In this document: piece by piece, positions 16,868-24,958 of the stretch
How positions within the stretch are numbered: position 1 is the stretch's first letter
How the letters are laid out: every line of letters starts with the position of its first letter
Source of the DNA: CALKJU01 sp046349355
GTDB lineage: Bacteria; Pseudomonadota; Alphaproteobacteria; Geminicoccales; Geminicoccaceae
Assembly: GCA_046349355.1 (NCBI GenBank)
Contig: JAXMCM010000014.1
Span: 364,588 to 428,587, forward strand
Direction of reading: 5' to 3'
Length of the DNA: 64,000 bases
The notes under the pieces: model-generated
The model's input: only the letters and a program-made list of their open reading frames with translations
Database searches by the model: none
Told to the model about the DNA's origin: nothing
Made by a program: the position numbers and the translations under genes

Positions 16868-19283
16868 CCCGCGCCTCCTCGACCAGCTCGCGGGTCAGCT
16901 CGTCCAGCGTCTGGTCGAGGTCGTCGCCGTCCACATGGATGCGGCCGATGTCGGCGACGATGCCGATCGCCATGGGCGAGATCCGGTCGAGCGGGCGGTG
17001 GCGGATGCGGCCCTGCACGCTCACCAGGAGATCGGCCAGACGGCGGATGTCGGTGAGGCCGGTGGCGGCCTCGTCGCGGGCGGCCCGCAGCAGCACGTGG
17101 TCGGGCTCGTATTTGCGCAGCACGTCGTAGATCAGGTCGGCATTGATCAGCACCTGCCGCCCGGTCTTCTCCTGGCCCGGATGGCGCCGTTCAATCAGGC
17201 CCGCGACCACCGCACAATTGCGAAAGGTCCGCTTGAGCATCGAGCTTTCGGCCATCCACTCCTCGAGATCGTCGCCCAGCATGTCGACGTCGAACAGGCC
17301 GTCGATGTCGTCGACCGGCTCCATGCCCCAGGTCGCGACGCAGTAGTCGGTGGCCGTGAAGCCCAGCGGCCTGAGCCGCCGCCGCTGCAGCCGCCGGGTC
17401 AGCAGCATGCCCAGCGTCTGGTGCGCGTTCCGGCCCGCGAACGGATAGGCGACCATGTAGTGGCGACCATTGCGCGGGAAGGTCTCGACCAGCAGCTCGT
17501 CGCGGGCCGGCAGCTCCGAGCGCTCGCCCTGCCACTCGAGCCATTCGCGCAGCGGCAGCGGCAGTTCCGGCCAGCGCTCGCGGTCGGCGAGCAGCGCTCG
17601 CACGCGATCGGCGAGGACGCTGGTGAGCGGCAGCCGGCCGCCGGCATAGGCGGGGACCTTCGGCTCCCGGGCGTCCTTCGCCAGCGACACGATCACGTCG
17701 TTCTCGCGCAGTCCCTCGAAGCGCAGCAGCCGGCCGGCGAACAGGAAGGTGTCGCCCGGTGCCAGCATCGAGACGAAGTACTCCTCGACCTCGCCCAGCT
17801 TCGGCCCGCGGCCGAGCCGGACCCGCATCAGCGGCTCCTCGACGATGGTGCCGACATTCATCCGGTACTGCCGCGCCAGCCGGCCGTCGGCCAGCCGCCA
17901 CAGCCCGTCCGCCCCCTGCGCCAGCCGCTTGTAGCGGTCGTAGACGTTGAGCGCGTAGCCGCCGGTCGCGACGAAGCGCAGCACCGCGTCGAAGTCGGCG
18001 CGGGCAAGGCCGGCATAGGGTGCCGCCAGCCTGACCTCGTCGTAGAGGGCATCGGCCGAGAACGGGCCGTTGCAGGCCACCCCCACGACATGCTGGGCCA
18101 GCACGTCGAGCCCGCCGTGCGCGATGCCGCCGCCGTCGAGCTCGCCCTCCTCGAGGGCTCCGCGCGCCGCCAGGCACTCCATCAGCTCGAAGCGGTTGGC
18201 CGGCACCAGCATCGCCCGGCTGGGCTCGTCCAGCCGATGGTTGGCGCGGCCGATCCGCTGGGTCAGCCGGGCGGCCCCCTTGGGCGCCCCGATCTGCACG
18301 ACGAGATCGACGTCGCCCCAGTCGATGCCGAGGTCCAGCGACGAGGTGCAGACCACGGCGCGCAGCTGGCCCTTCGCCATGGCCGCCTCGACCTTGCGCC
18401 GCTGCTCGACGGCAAGACTGCCGTGGTGCAGCGCGATCGGGAGGCCCTTGCGGTTGAGCCGCCACAAGGCGCCGAACGCCAGCTCGGCCTGGGCGCGGGT
18501 GTTGACGAAGACCAGCGCCGTCCGCGCCTGCTCGATCAGGCTGTAGACGTCGGGCATGGAGAACAGCGCCATGTGCCCGCCCCAGGGCATCGTCGCCTCG
18601 GGCACCAGCATGCCGACCTCGGGCGCCGCCCCGCCCTCGCCGCGCACGATCGTCGCCCGTGCCGGCTCCGGCGTCAGGTAGCGGAGCAGCTCGTCCGGGC
18701 GCGCCACCGTGGCCGAGAGGCCGACGAAGCGGGCGTGCGGGGCGAAGCCGCGCAGCCGCGCCATGCCGAGCGCCAGCAGGGCGCCGCGCTTGCTCTCGGC
18801 CAGCGCGTGGATCTCGTCGAGGATCACGGCGCGCAGGCTGCCGAAGAACGCCGCCGCGTCCGGATAGGACAGCAGCAGCGCCAGCGACTCCGGCGTCGTC
18901 AGGAGGATCTCGGGCGGATGCCGTCGCTGCCGCTGGCGGCGGTTCTGCGGCGTGTCGCCGGTCCTGACCTCGAAGCGGATCGGCAGCCCCATCTCCTCGA
19001 CGGGGGCGGCGAGGTTGCGGCCGATGTCGGTCGCCAGCGCCTTCAGCGGCGAGATGTAGAGGGTATGCAGCCCCTCCCCGCCGGAGCCTCCCGCCAGCTC
19101 GACCAGGCTCGGCAGGAAGCCGCCCAGCGTCTTGCCGCCCCCGGTCGGCGCCACCAGCAGGGCGTCGCGCCCGGCCCGGGCGGCGTCGAGCATGCCGGCC
19201 TGGTGCGCGCGCAAGTGCCAGCCGCGCCGCGCCAGCCAGCCGGCGAACGGCTCCGGCAGCGTCGGTTCGGGGCCGGTATCCAT
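16860..19283 (-). CDS. Ligase-associated DNA damage response DEXH box helicase (Lhr-like)
   Basis: This 807-residue superfamily 2 helicase belongs to the Lhr-like family linked to bacterial ATP-dependent ligases. Motifs are Walker A APTGGGKTLGG at residues 45-55, motif II DEIH near 155, LSATVARPDEL, TSSLDLGIDWGDVDLVVQ and the motif VI QRIGRANHR. The C-terminal third (from about 390) matches the winged-helix and Lhr core extension. It is the first gene of a unit with pdeM and phrB. About 20 bases upstream lies an SOS-box-like sequence with one base too many in the spacer (19292-19307), reported separately. Confidence 0.93.
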   Translation of the reverse strand: MDTGPEPTLPEPFAGWLARRGWHLRAHQAGMLDAARAGRDALLVAPTGGGKTLGGFLPSLVELAGGSGGEGLHTLYISPLKALATDIGRNLAAPVEEMGLPIRFEVRTGDTPQNRRQRQRRHPPEILLTTPESLALLLSYPDAAAFFGSLRAVILDEIHALAESKRGALLALGMARLRGFAPHARFVGLSATVARPDELLRYLTPEPARATIVRGEGGAAPEVGMLVPEATMPWGGHMALFSMPDVYSLIEQARTALVFVNTRAQAELAFGALWRLNRKGLPIALHHGSLAVEQRRKVEAAMAKGQLRAVVCTSSLDLGIDWGDVDLVVQIGAPKGAARLTQRIGRANHRLDEPSRAMLVPANRFELMECLAARGALEEGELDGGGIAHGGLDVLAQHVVGVACNGPFSADALYDEVRLAAPYAGLARADFDAVLRFVATGGYALNVYDRYKRLAQGADGLWRLADGRLARQYRMNVGTIVEEPLMRVRLGRGPKLGEVEEYFVSMLAPGDTFLFAGRLLRFEGLRENDVIVSLAKDAREPKVPAYAGGRLPLTSVLADRVRALLADRERWPELPLPLREWLEWQGERSELPARDELLVETFPRNGRHYMVAYPFAGRNAHQTLGMLLTRRLQRRRLRPLGFTATDYCVATWGMEPVDDIDGLFDVDMLGDDLEEWMAESSMLKRTFRNCAVVAGLIERRHPGQEKTGRQVLINADLIYDVLRKYEPDHVLLRAARDEAATGLTDIRRLADLLVSVQGRIRHRPLDRISPMAIGIVADIGRIHVDGDDLDQTLDELTRELVEEARVG

Positions 19284-19291
19284 GCGCCGCG

Positions 19292-19307
19292 GAACCTACT
19301 CCGGAAC
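19292..19307 (-). promoter_or_regulatory. SOS-box-like element with 8-base spacer
   Basis: On the minus strand this reads GTTC-N8-GTTC, starting 24 bases and ending 9 bases before the ATG of the ligase-associated helicase. The alphaproteobacterial LexA consensus has a seven-base spacer, as seen upstream of lexA in this window. The extra base would shift the half-sites, so LexA binding is doubtful. Confidence 0.25.
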
Positions 19308-19343
19308 CGCCTGCGGACCAGAGGCCATCGTTCGGATCGAGGC

Positions 19344-19357
19344 CGGCGTTAACGCCG
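19344..19357. repeat. 14-bp perfect palindrome (CGGCGTTAACGCCG)
   Basis: The sequence is self-complementary over 14 bases and sits in the 99-base divergent interval between the helicase gene and the small membrane protein gene at 19383. It has an AT-rich centre in GC-rich DNA, as many dimeric repressor operators do. No T-run follows, so it is not a terminator. Its role is unknown. Confidence 0.4.
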
Positions 19358-19382
19358 CCTTGACCAGCGCTGCGCTACCGCC

Positions 19383-19691
19383 ATGCCCATGCGTACCCCG
19401 CCGCTGCTGCCGACCCTCGCGACCGCCCTCTGCGGCGGCCTCGCCACCGGCACCGCCCTCGCCTGGCTGCTCCTGCCGGCCGAGCTCACCGAACCCTTCC
19501 TCCGGCAGCTCCGCCTCGTCACCTTCCTGAGCACGCCGTTGGCCCTCGCCGGTGCCCTCGCCATGGTTCGCGGCGCCCGTCCGTCCGAGGAGCCGGAGCC
19601 ACCGGTGACGCGCGCCGAGCTGCAGGATCTCCTGGGTGCCCTGCACCGGTTGCAGTCGAGGTCTGCGCTGGGAGCGCCGCCGCCCGGCTGA
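19383..19691 (+). CDS. Small membrane protein of unknown function
   Basis: I do not recognise this 102-residue protein. It has two hydrophobic segments, about residues 8-33 (ATALCGGLATGTALAWLLLP) and 45-63 (LVTFLSTPLALAGALAMV), with a short polar turn between, so a two-pass hairpin in the inner membrane is likely. The C-terminal 40 residues are polar and include a short amphipathic helix. A start six bases later is possible. It lies 69 bases before lysS on the same strand. Hydrophobic pattern, codon-like composition and position suggest it is real, but no function can be given. Confidence 0.6.
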   Translation: MPMRTPPLLPTLATALCGGLATGTALAWLLLPAELTEPFLRQLRLVTFLSTPLALAGALAMVRGARPSEEPEPPVTRAELQDLLGALHRLQSRSALGAPPPG

Positions 19692-19760
19692 GGGGTGGCG
19701 TCCGGCGGGCCAATCGCTATGGTGTCGCCCGCTCAGCGACAGTCCCGATCCGGAATTCCG

Positions 19761-21344
19761 ATGTCCATCGACCGCTCCCTTGTCGAGACCGGCAAGGCAT
19801 GGCCCATCACCGAGGCCCTGCGCCTGCGCGAGCGGATCACCCGGCGTCCCCCCAAGAAGGGCTTCGTGCTGTTCGAGACGGGCTACGGTCCGTCGGGCCT
19901 GCCGCACATCGGGACCTTCGGCGAGGTGTTCCGGACGACGCTGGTGCGCCGGGCCTTCGCCCGGATCTGCGACGTCCCGACCGAGCTCTACGCCTTCTCG
20001 GACGACATGGACGGGCTGCGCAAGGTTCCGGACAACGTGCCGAACCCGGCGATGGTCCGGGAATTCCTCGGCCGCCCGCTAACCGCCATCCCCGATCCGT
20101 TCGGCACGCACGAGAGCTTCGGCCACCACATGAACGCGCGGCTGCGCGCGTTCCTCGACCGCTTCGGCTTCGCCTACAGCTTCAAGAGCGCCACGGACTG
20201 CTACCGGGCCGGCCTGCTCAATGGCGTCCTGCGCAAGGTGCTCGAGAACCACCAGGCGATCCTCGACGTCATGCTGCCGACGCTGGGCGCCGAGCGGCAG
20301 TCGACTTACAGCCCCATCCTGCCGATATCGCCGAAGTCCGGCAGGGTGCTGCAGGTGGCGATCGAGGAATGCCGGCCGGCCAGCGGCACCGTCGTCTTCC
20401 GCGACGAGGATGGTACCCTGACCGAGCTGCCGGTGACCGACGGCCACTGCAAGCTGCAGTGGAAGGCCGACTGGGCGGCGCGCTGGGCGGCGCTCGACGT
20501 CGACTACGAGATGTACGGCAAGGACCTGATCCCGACGGCCGAGCTGTCGAGCCGGATCTGCCGCATCCTCGGCGCCCAGCCGCCCGACGGCTTCTCCTAC
20601 GAGCTGTTCCTCGACGAGCACGGCCAGAAGATCAGCAAGTCCAAGGGCAACGGCATCACCATCGACGAGTGGCTGCGCTACGCCACCGAGGAGAGCCTCG
20701 AGCTGTTCCTCTACCGCGATCCGCGCAAGGCCAAGCGCCTGTACTTCGACGTAATCCCGCGCCAGGTCGACGACTACCAGCAGTTCCTCGACGCCTACCC
20801 GCAGCAGCCACCCGAGCAGCAGCTGGGGAACCCGGTCTGGCACATCCACGACGGTTCGCCGCCGGTGGCGCCGATGCCGGTGAGCTTCGCCATGCTGCTC
20901 AACCTCGCCAGTGTCGTGAATGCCGAGAAGCCCGACGTGCTGTGGGGCTTCCTCGGCCGCTACGCGCCCGGTACCGGGCCCGAGACCTCGCCGAAGCTGG
21001 CCGCCCTGGTCGAGCACGCGGTCGCCTACTACCAGGACTTCGTGAAGCCGGCGAAGGCGTACCGGGCGCCCGACGCGGCCGAGCGCGCCGGGCTCGAGGA
21101 GCTGGCCGCCTGGCTCGCGGCCCAGCCGGACGGCACCGCCGCCGAGCCGATCCAGAACGAGGTCTACGAAATCGGCAAGCGCCACGGCTTCGCCAACCTG
21201 CGCGACTGGTTCAAGGCCCTCTACGAGATCCTGCTGGGCCAGAGCGAGGGGCCGCGGCTGGGCTCGTTCTTCGTGCTCTACGGCCTCGACAACAGCCGGC
21301 AGCTGGTGGCGTCGGCACTGGCCGGCAAGCTGGTGACGGCGTGA
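19761..21344 (+). CDS. lysS: Lysine--tRNA ligase, class I
   Basis: The enzyme charges tRNA-Lys with lysine. It is the class I (Rossmann-fold) form found in archaea and many alphaproteobacteria, not the usual bacterial class II form. The 527-residue protein has the HIGH-type motif as PHIGT (residues 48-52) within GPSGLPHIGTFGE and the KMSKS-type motif as KISKSKGNG near residue 290. The ATG at 19761 gives the family N-terminus (MSIDRSLVETGKAWPITEA), although the frame is open to 19695. It overlaps rsmB by four bases (GTGA). No second lysyl-tRNA synthetase is visible here. Confidence 0.95.
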   Translation: MSIDRSLVETGKAWPITEALRLRERITRRPPKKGFVLFETGYGPSGLPHIGTFGEVFRTTLVRRAFARICDVPTELYAFSDDMDGLRKVPDNVPNPAMVREFLGRPLTAIPDPFGTHESFGHHMNARLRAFLDRFGFAYSFKSATDCYRAGLLNGVLRKVLENHQAILDVMLPTLGAERQSTYSPILPISPKSGRVLQVAIEECRPASGTVVFRDEDGTLTELPVTDGHCKLQWKADWAARWAALDVDYEMYGKDLIPTAELSSRICRILGAQPPDGFSYELFLDEHGQKISKSKGNGITIDEWLRYATEESLELFLYRDPRKAKRLYFDVIPRQVDDYQQFLDAYPQQPPEQQLGNPVWHIHDGSPPVAPMPVSFAMLLNLASVVNAEKPDVLWGFLGRYAPGTGPETSPKLAALVEHAVAYYQDFVKPAKAYRAPDAAERAGLEELAAWLAAQPDGTAAEPIQNEVYEIGKRHGFANLRDWFKALYEILLGQSEGPRLGSFFVLYGLDNSRQLVASALAGKLVTA

Positions 21345-22762
21345 GCGAGGGCGGAGGATCCGACCGCCGCCGCGCCGGCCGCACCGGCGAGCGCGACGGC
21401 CTTGCCCGGCGGCGTCCCGGCGCCGCGGCACCGGTCAAGCCGGCACCGCTCCCGGCGCCGGTCAAGAAGGCCAGCCGGCCGCCGCCGGCCAACGCCCGGC
21501 AGGTGGCGCTCGACGTGCTCGACGCCGTCCTCGGCGAGCCGCACCGTGCCTTCGACGAGGCCTTCGAGGCGCATCCGAAGCTCGAGCGCCTGCAGCTGCG
21601 CGACCGCGCCTTCGCCCGCCTGCTGGTGACGACGGTGCTGCGGCGCCTGGGCCAGATCGACAAGGTCGTGGCCCCGCTGCTCCGCTTCCGGCCGAAGGAG
21701 CGTCCGGTCGAGACGATGCTGCGCCTCGGCGTCGCCCAGCTGCTGTTCCTGAACACGCCGGCGCACGCCGCGGTCGGCGAGACCGTGCGCCTCGCCGCCG
21801 CCCGCTTCAGCCGCCAGGCGCCGATGCTGAACGCCGTGCTGCGGCGCGTCGCCAGCCTCGGTACGGCGGCCCTCGAGGGCCAGGACGCGCCGCGGCTGAA
21901 CACGCCCAAGTGGCTCTGGGACTCATGGTCCGGCGCCTATGGCGAGCTGACGGCGCGCGAGATCGCCGAGGCGCACCAGCTGGAGCCGCCCCTCGACCTC
22001 ACCGTGCCGCGCGACGCCGAGGCCTGGGCCAGCCAGCTGGGTGCGGAGATCATCGCCGGCGGGACGCTGCGCCGCCGTGCCGGCGGCCTCGTCGAGACCC
22101 TGCCCGGCTTCGAGGAGGGCGCCTGGTGGGTCCAGGACGCCGCCGCAGCGCTGCCCGTTTCCCTTCTGGGCCCTGTCCGCGGCCTGAAGGTCGCCGACCT
22201 TTGCGCCGCTCCCGGCGGCAAGACGGCGCAGCTCTGCGCCGCCGGCGCCGAGGTGACGGCGGTCGAGCGCTCGCCCAAGCGCGTGGAGTACCTCGCCGGC
22301 AACCTCGCCCGGCTCGGCATGACGCCCGAGATCGTCACGGCCGACGTCAACGAGTGGCAGCCGGCCGGCCTGTTCGACGCGGTGCTGCTCGACGCCCCTT
22401 GCACCGCCACCGGCACCATCCGCCGTCATCCGGACATCCCGTGGACGAAGGTGCCGGGCGACGTCGCCCGCCTGGCCGAGGCACAGGCGCGCCTCCTGCA
22501 GACCGCGCTGCGGCTGGTCAGGCCCGGTGGCACCCTGCTCTACGCCGTCTGCTCGCTGCAGCCCGAGGAGGGCGAGCAGCGGATCGAGGCCCTCCTGGCC
22601 GAGGGCGGCGCCGTGCGCGTCCCGGTCCAGCGCCCCGAGCTGCGCGGCCTCGAGGCCCGCATCGATTCCCTGGGCCAGGTCCGCACGCTGCCCTGCCACA
22701 TGGCGGCCAGCGGCGGGCTCGACGGCTTCTTCATCGCCCGCCTGCGCCGCTCCGGCGGCTGA
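21341..22762 (+). CDS. rsmB: 16S rRNA m5C methyltransferase RsmB/Fmu family
   Basis: RsmB methylates a cytosine (C967 in Escherichia coli) of 16S rRNA using S-adenosylmethionine. The 473-residue protein has a basic, proline-rich N-terminal tail (residues 1-48), a NusB-like RNA-binding domain (about 50-175) and a Rossmann methyltransferase domain. The SAM loop is DLCAAPGGKTAQL, and the two catalytic cysteines lie in DAPCTATG (near 353) and VCSLQPEEGE (near 402). The GTG at 21341 shares bases with the lysS stop, implying coupling. The usual family lacks so long an N-terminal tail, so a later start cannot be excluded. purH follows after 25 bases. Confidence 0.92.
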   Translation: MSEGGGSDRRRAGRTGERDGLARRRPGAAAPVKPAPLPAPVKKASRPPPANARQVALDVLDAVLGEPHRAFDEAFEAHPKLERLQLRDRAFARLLVTTVLRRLGQIDKVVAPLLRFRPKERPVETMLRLGVAQLLFLNTPAHAAVGETVRLAAARFSRQAPMLNAVLRRVASLGTAALEGQDAPRLNTPKWLWDSWSGAYGELTAREIAEAHQLEPPLDLTVPRDAEAWASQLGAEIIAGGTLRRRAGGLVETLPGFEEGAWWVQDAAAALPVSLLGPVRGLKVADLCAAPGGKTAQLCAAGAEVTAVERSPKRVEYLAGNLARLGMTPEIVTADVNEWQPAGLFDAVLLDAPCTATGTIRRHPDIPWTKVPGDVARLAEAQARLLQTALRLVRPGGTLLYAVCSLQPEEGEQRIEALLAEGGAVRVPVQRPELRGLEARIDSLGQVRTLPCHMAASGGLDGFFIARLRRSGG

Positions 22763-22787
22763 GTCCCTGGACCCGGAAGACGACCCG

Positions 22788-24326
22788 ATGACCGTGCGCC
22801 CGGTGCACCGCGCCCTGCTGTCCGTCCACGACAAGACCGGCATCGTCGAGCTGGCGCGAGCACTCCACGGCCACGGCGTCGAGCTGCTGTCGACCGGCGG
22901 CACGGCACGGACCCTGCGCGAGGCCGGCCTGCCGGTCCGCGAGGTCGCCGACGTGACCGGCTTCCCGGAGATCCTCGATGGCCGTGTGAAGACCCTGCAC
23001 CCGGCGGTCCATTCCGGCCTCCTCGCGAAGCGCGACGATGACGCCCACCGCGCCACCATGGACCGGCACGGCCTGCCGTGGATCGACCTGCTCGTCGTCA
23101 ACCTCTACCCGTTCGAGCGGACGGTCGCCTCGGGTGCGGCAGCCGACGACTGCGTCGAGCAGATCGACGTCGGCGGCCCGGCGATGCTGCGCGCCGCCGC
23201 CAAGAACCATGACGGCGTCGCCGTGCTGGTCGACCCGGCCGACTACGCCGCGGTGCTGCAAGCGCTCGCGGAAGGCGGCACCGACCTCGCCCTGCGCCGC
23301 CGGCTCTCCGGCAAGGCCTTCGCCCACACCGCCGCCTATGACGGCGCGATCGCCGCCTGGATGGCCGGCGACGCCCTGCCGGACACGATCGTGTTCGCAG
23401 GCCGCCTCAGGCAGACCATGCGCTACGGCGAGAACCCGCACCAGCGTGCGGCCCTCTACGTCGGAGGCGCCGCCCGCCCCGGCATCGCTACCGCCACCCA
23501 GCTCCAGGGCAAGGAGCTGAGCTGGAACAATCTCAACGACACGGACGCTGCCTACGAGCTGGCCGCCGAGCTGGCCGAGCCCGCCGTCGTCATCGTCAAG
23601 CACGCCATTCCCTGCGGCGTCGCCACTGGTGCCACCCTGACCGAGGCCTGGGCCAAGGCCCTGGCCTGCGATCCCTTGAGCGCCTTTGGCGGCATCGTCG
23701 CCTGCAACCGCCCGCTCGACGGTGCCACCGCCGCCGAGATCGCGAAGATCTTCACCGAGGTGGTCATCGCCCCGTCGGCCGACGAAGCGGCGCGGGCAGC
23801 CCTCGCCAACAAGACCAACTTGCGCCTGCTCGTCACCGGCAGCCTGCCCGATCCCCGCGCCGGCGGCCTCGTCGTCCGCAGCCTCGCCGGCGGCCTGCTC
23901 GTCCAGGAGCGCGACGGACTCGTCGCCGCCGACGAGACGCTGTCCGTGGTCACCCGCCGTGCCCCGACCGAAGCCGAGCGGCGCGACCTGCTGCTCGCCT
24001 GGACGGTGGTCAAGCACGTCCGCTCGAACGCCATCGTGCTGGTCCGCGACGGTGCCGCCATCGGCATCGGCGGCGGCCAGACCAGCCGCGTCGATGCCGT
24101 CGAGCTCGCGGCGTTGAAGGCCGAGCGCGCCGGTCTCAAGGGGCCGTGCGTCGTCGCCTCCGACGCCTTCTTTCCGTTCGCCGACGGACTGCAGATGGCG
24201 GTCGCCGCCGGTGCCACCGCGGCCATCCAGCCGGGCGGCAGCGTGCGCGACAAGGATGTCATCGCCGCCGCCGACGCCGCCGACCTGGCGATGCTGTTCA
24301 CCGGCAACCGCCACTTCCGTCACTGA
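22788..24326 (+). CDS. purH: Bifunctional AICAR formyltransferase / IMP cyclohydrolase
   Basis: PurH carries out the last two steps of purine synthesis, formylating AICAR with 10-formyl-tetrahydrofolate and closing the ring to IMP. The 512-residue protein starts with the cyclohydrolase (MGS-like) domain: LLSVHDKTGIVELA, LLSTGGTAR, GRVKTLHPAVHSGLLAKR. The transformylase part shows RYGENPHQ, LQGKELSWNNLNDTDAA and IVKHAIPCGVA with the catalytic Lys-His pair, and QPGGSVRDKDVI at the end. The ATG is placed by the conserved N-terminus. It converges on the EF-hand gene with a 22-base gap. Confidence 0.97.
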   Translation: MTVRPVHRALLSVHDKTGIVELARALHGHGVELLSTGGTARTLREAGLPVREVADVTGFPEILDGRVKTLHPAVHSGLLAKRDDDAHRATMDRHGLPWIDLLVVNLYPFERTVASGAAADDCVEQIDVGGPAMLRAAAKNHDGVAVLVDPADYAAVLQALAEGGTDLALRRRLSGKAFAHTAAYDGAIAAWMAGDALPDTIVFAGRLRQTMRYGENPHQRAALYVGGAARPGIATATQLQGKELSWNNLNDTDAAYELAAELAEPAVVIVKHAIPCGVATGATLTEAWAKALACDPLSAFGGIVACNRPLDGATAAEIAKIFTEVVIAPSADEAARAALANKTNLRLLVTGSLPDPRAGGLVVRSLAGGLLVQERDGLVAADETLSVVTRRAPTEAERRDLLLAWTVVKHVRSNAIVLVRDGAAIGIGGGQTSRVDAVELAALKAERAGLKGPCVVASDAFFPFADGLQMAVAAGATAAIQPGGSVRDKDVIAAADAADLAMLFTGNRHFRH

Positions 24327-24348
24327 GCCGGAAGCGGCGCAGCCGGGC

Positions 24349-24786
24349 TCAGTTGTCGTCGTCGCCGTCGCGGTCGCGGCGGCGGTCCTGCAGCGTCAGC
24401 ACGCCGTCGCCGTTGCGGTCCATCCGCGCCACCATCCGCGCATAGCGGTCGCGGAACTCCTCGACGGTGAGCACCGCGTCGCCGTCCTCGTCCTGCGCCT
24501 GGAACTGCCGGACCATCGGTCGCTGCATCGCGTCGATCCACAGGAGCTTGTACTCATCGAGCGACAGCCTGCCGTCCTTGTTCGAATCGAACGACGCGAA
24601 CCGCTGGTCGCGCACCGCATCGATCTCGACCTGGGTGATCCGGCCGTCCTTGTCGAAGTCGAAGGTCTCCATGAGCATGAAGGCACCGCCGCCGTCGCCG
24701 CCGCGATGGCCCCGCCCGCCATCGGCCATGGCCGGCATCGCCGCCAGCACCGTTCCGGCCACTGCCAACGCCATCCTCGTCCGCAT
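24349..24786 (-). CDS. Secreted EF-hand calcium-binding protein
   Basis: This 145-residue protein has an N-terminal signal peptide (residues 1-21, MALAVAGTVLAAMPAMA with an AMA cleavage site), so it should be periplasmic. Four EF-hand loops are visible: Asp43-Glu54 (DFDKDGRITQVE), Asp67-Glu78 (DSNKDGRLSLDE), Asp99-Glu110 (DEDGDAVLTVEE) and Asp123-Asp134 (DRNGDGVLTLQD). A Gly/His-rich spacer precedes them. It probably senses or buffers calcium; no enzymatic domain is present. A tandem direct repeat resembling a response-regulator site lies about 110 bases upstream. Confidence 0.88.
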   Translation of the reverse strand: MRTRMALAVAGTVLAAMPAMADGGRGHRGGDGGGAFMLMETFDFDKDGRITQVEIDAVRDQRFASFDSNKDGRLSLDEYKLLWIDAMQRPMVRQFQAQDEDGDAVLTVEEFRDRYARMVARMDRNGDGVLTLQDRRRDRDGDDDN

Positions 24787-24894
24787 CCGTCCGCTCTCCG
24801 CTGGGTCTGTGGGTGAGAAGTGCCGTCAGGATGCGCGAGGACCGCGCCCAACAGGCTGCACGATCGTTGCGGACCGTGTCCGCCGCCCGACATC

Positions 24895-24912
24895 GTTACA
24901 TTCGGTTACATT
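24895..24912 (-). promoter_or_regulatory. Tandem direct repeat GTTACATT-CG-GTTACATT, likely response-regulator site
   Basis: Two identical eight-base copies are spaced exactly ten bases apart, one helical turn, in the 172-base gap between the EF-hand gene and the LacI-type gene. On the strand of the EF-hand gene it reads TGTAAC-N4-TGTAAC. This layout is typical of sites for OmpR/PhoB-type response regulators. It lies 109-126 bases upstream of the EF-hand start codon and is the most AT-rich part of the gap. Confidence 0.5.
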
Positions 24913-24958
24913 AAACTCCGTCCACGCGGGCCGATGGCCGTCGGCCGGCCAACGACAC

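Noticed and set aside
24325..24350. Inverted repeat GAGCC...GGCTC between purH and the EF-hand gene as a shared terminator.
   Set aside because: The stem is only five base pairs with a 16-base loop and there is no T-run on either strand.
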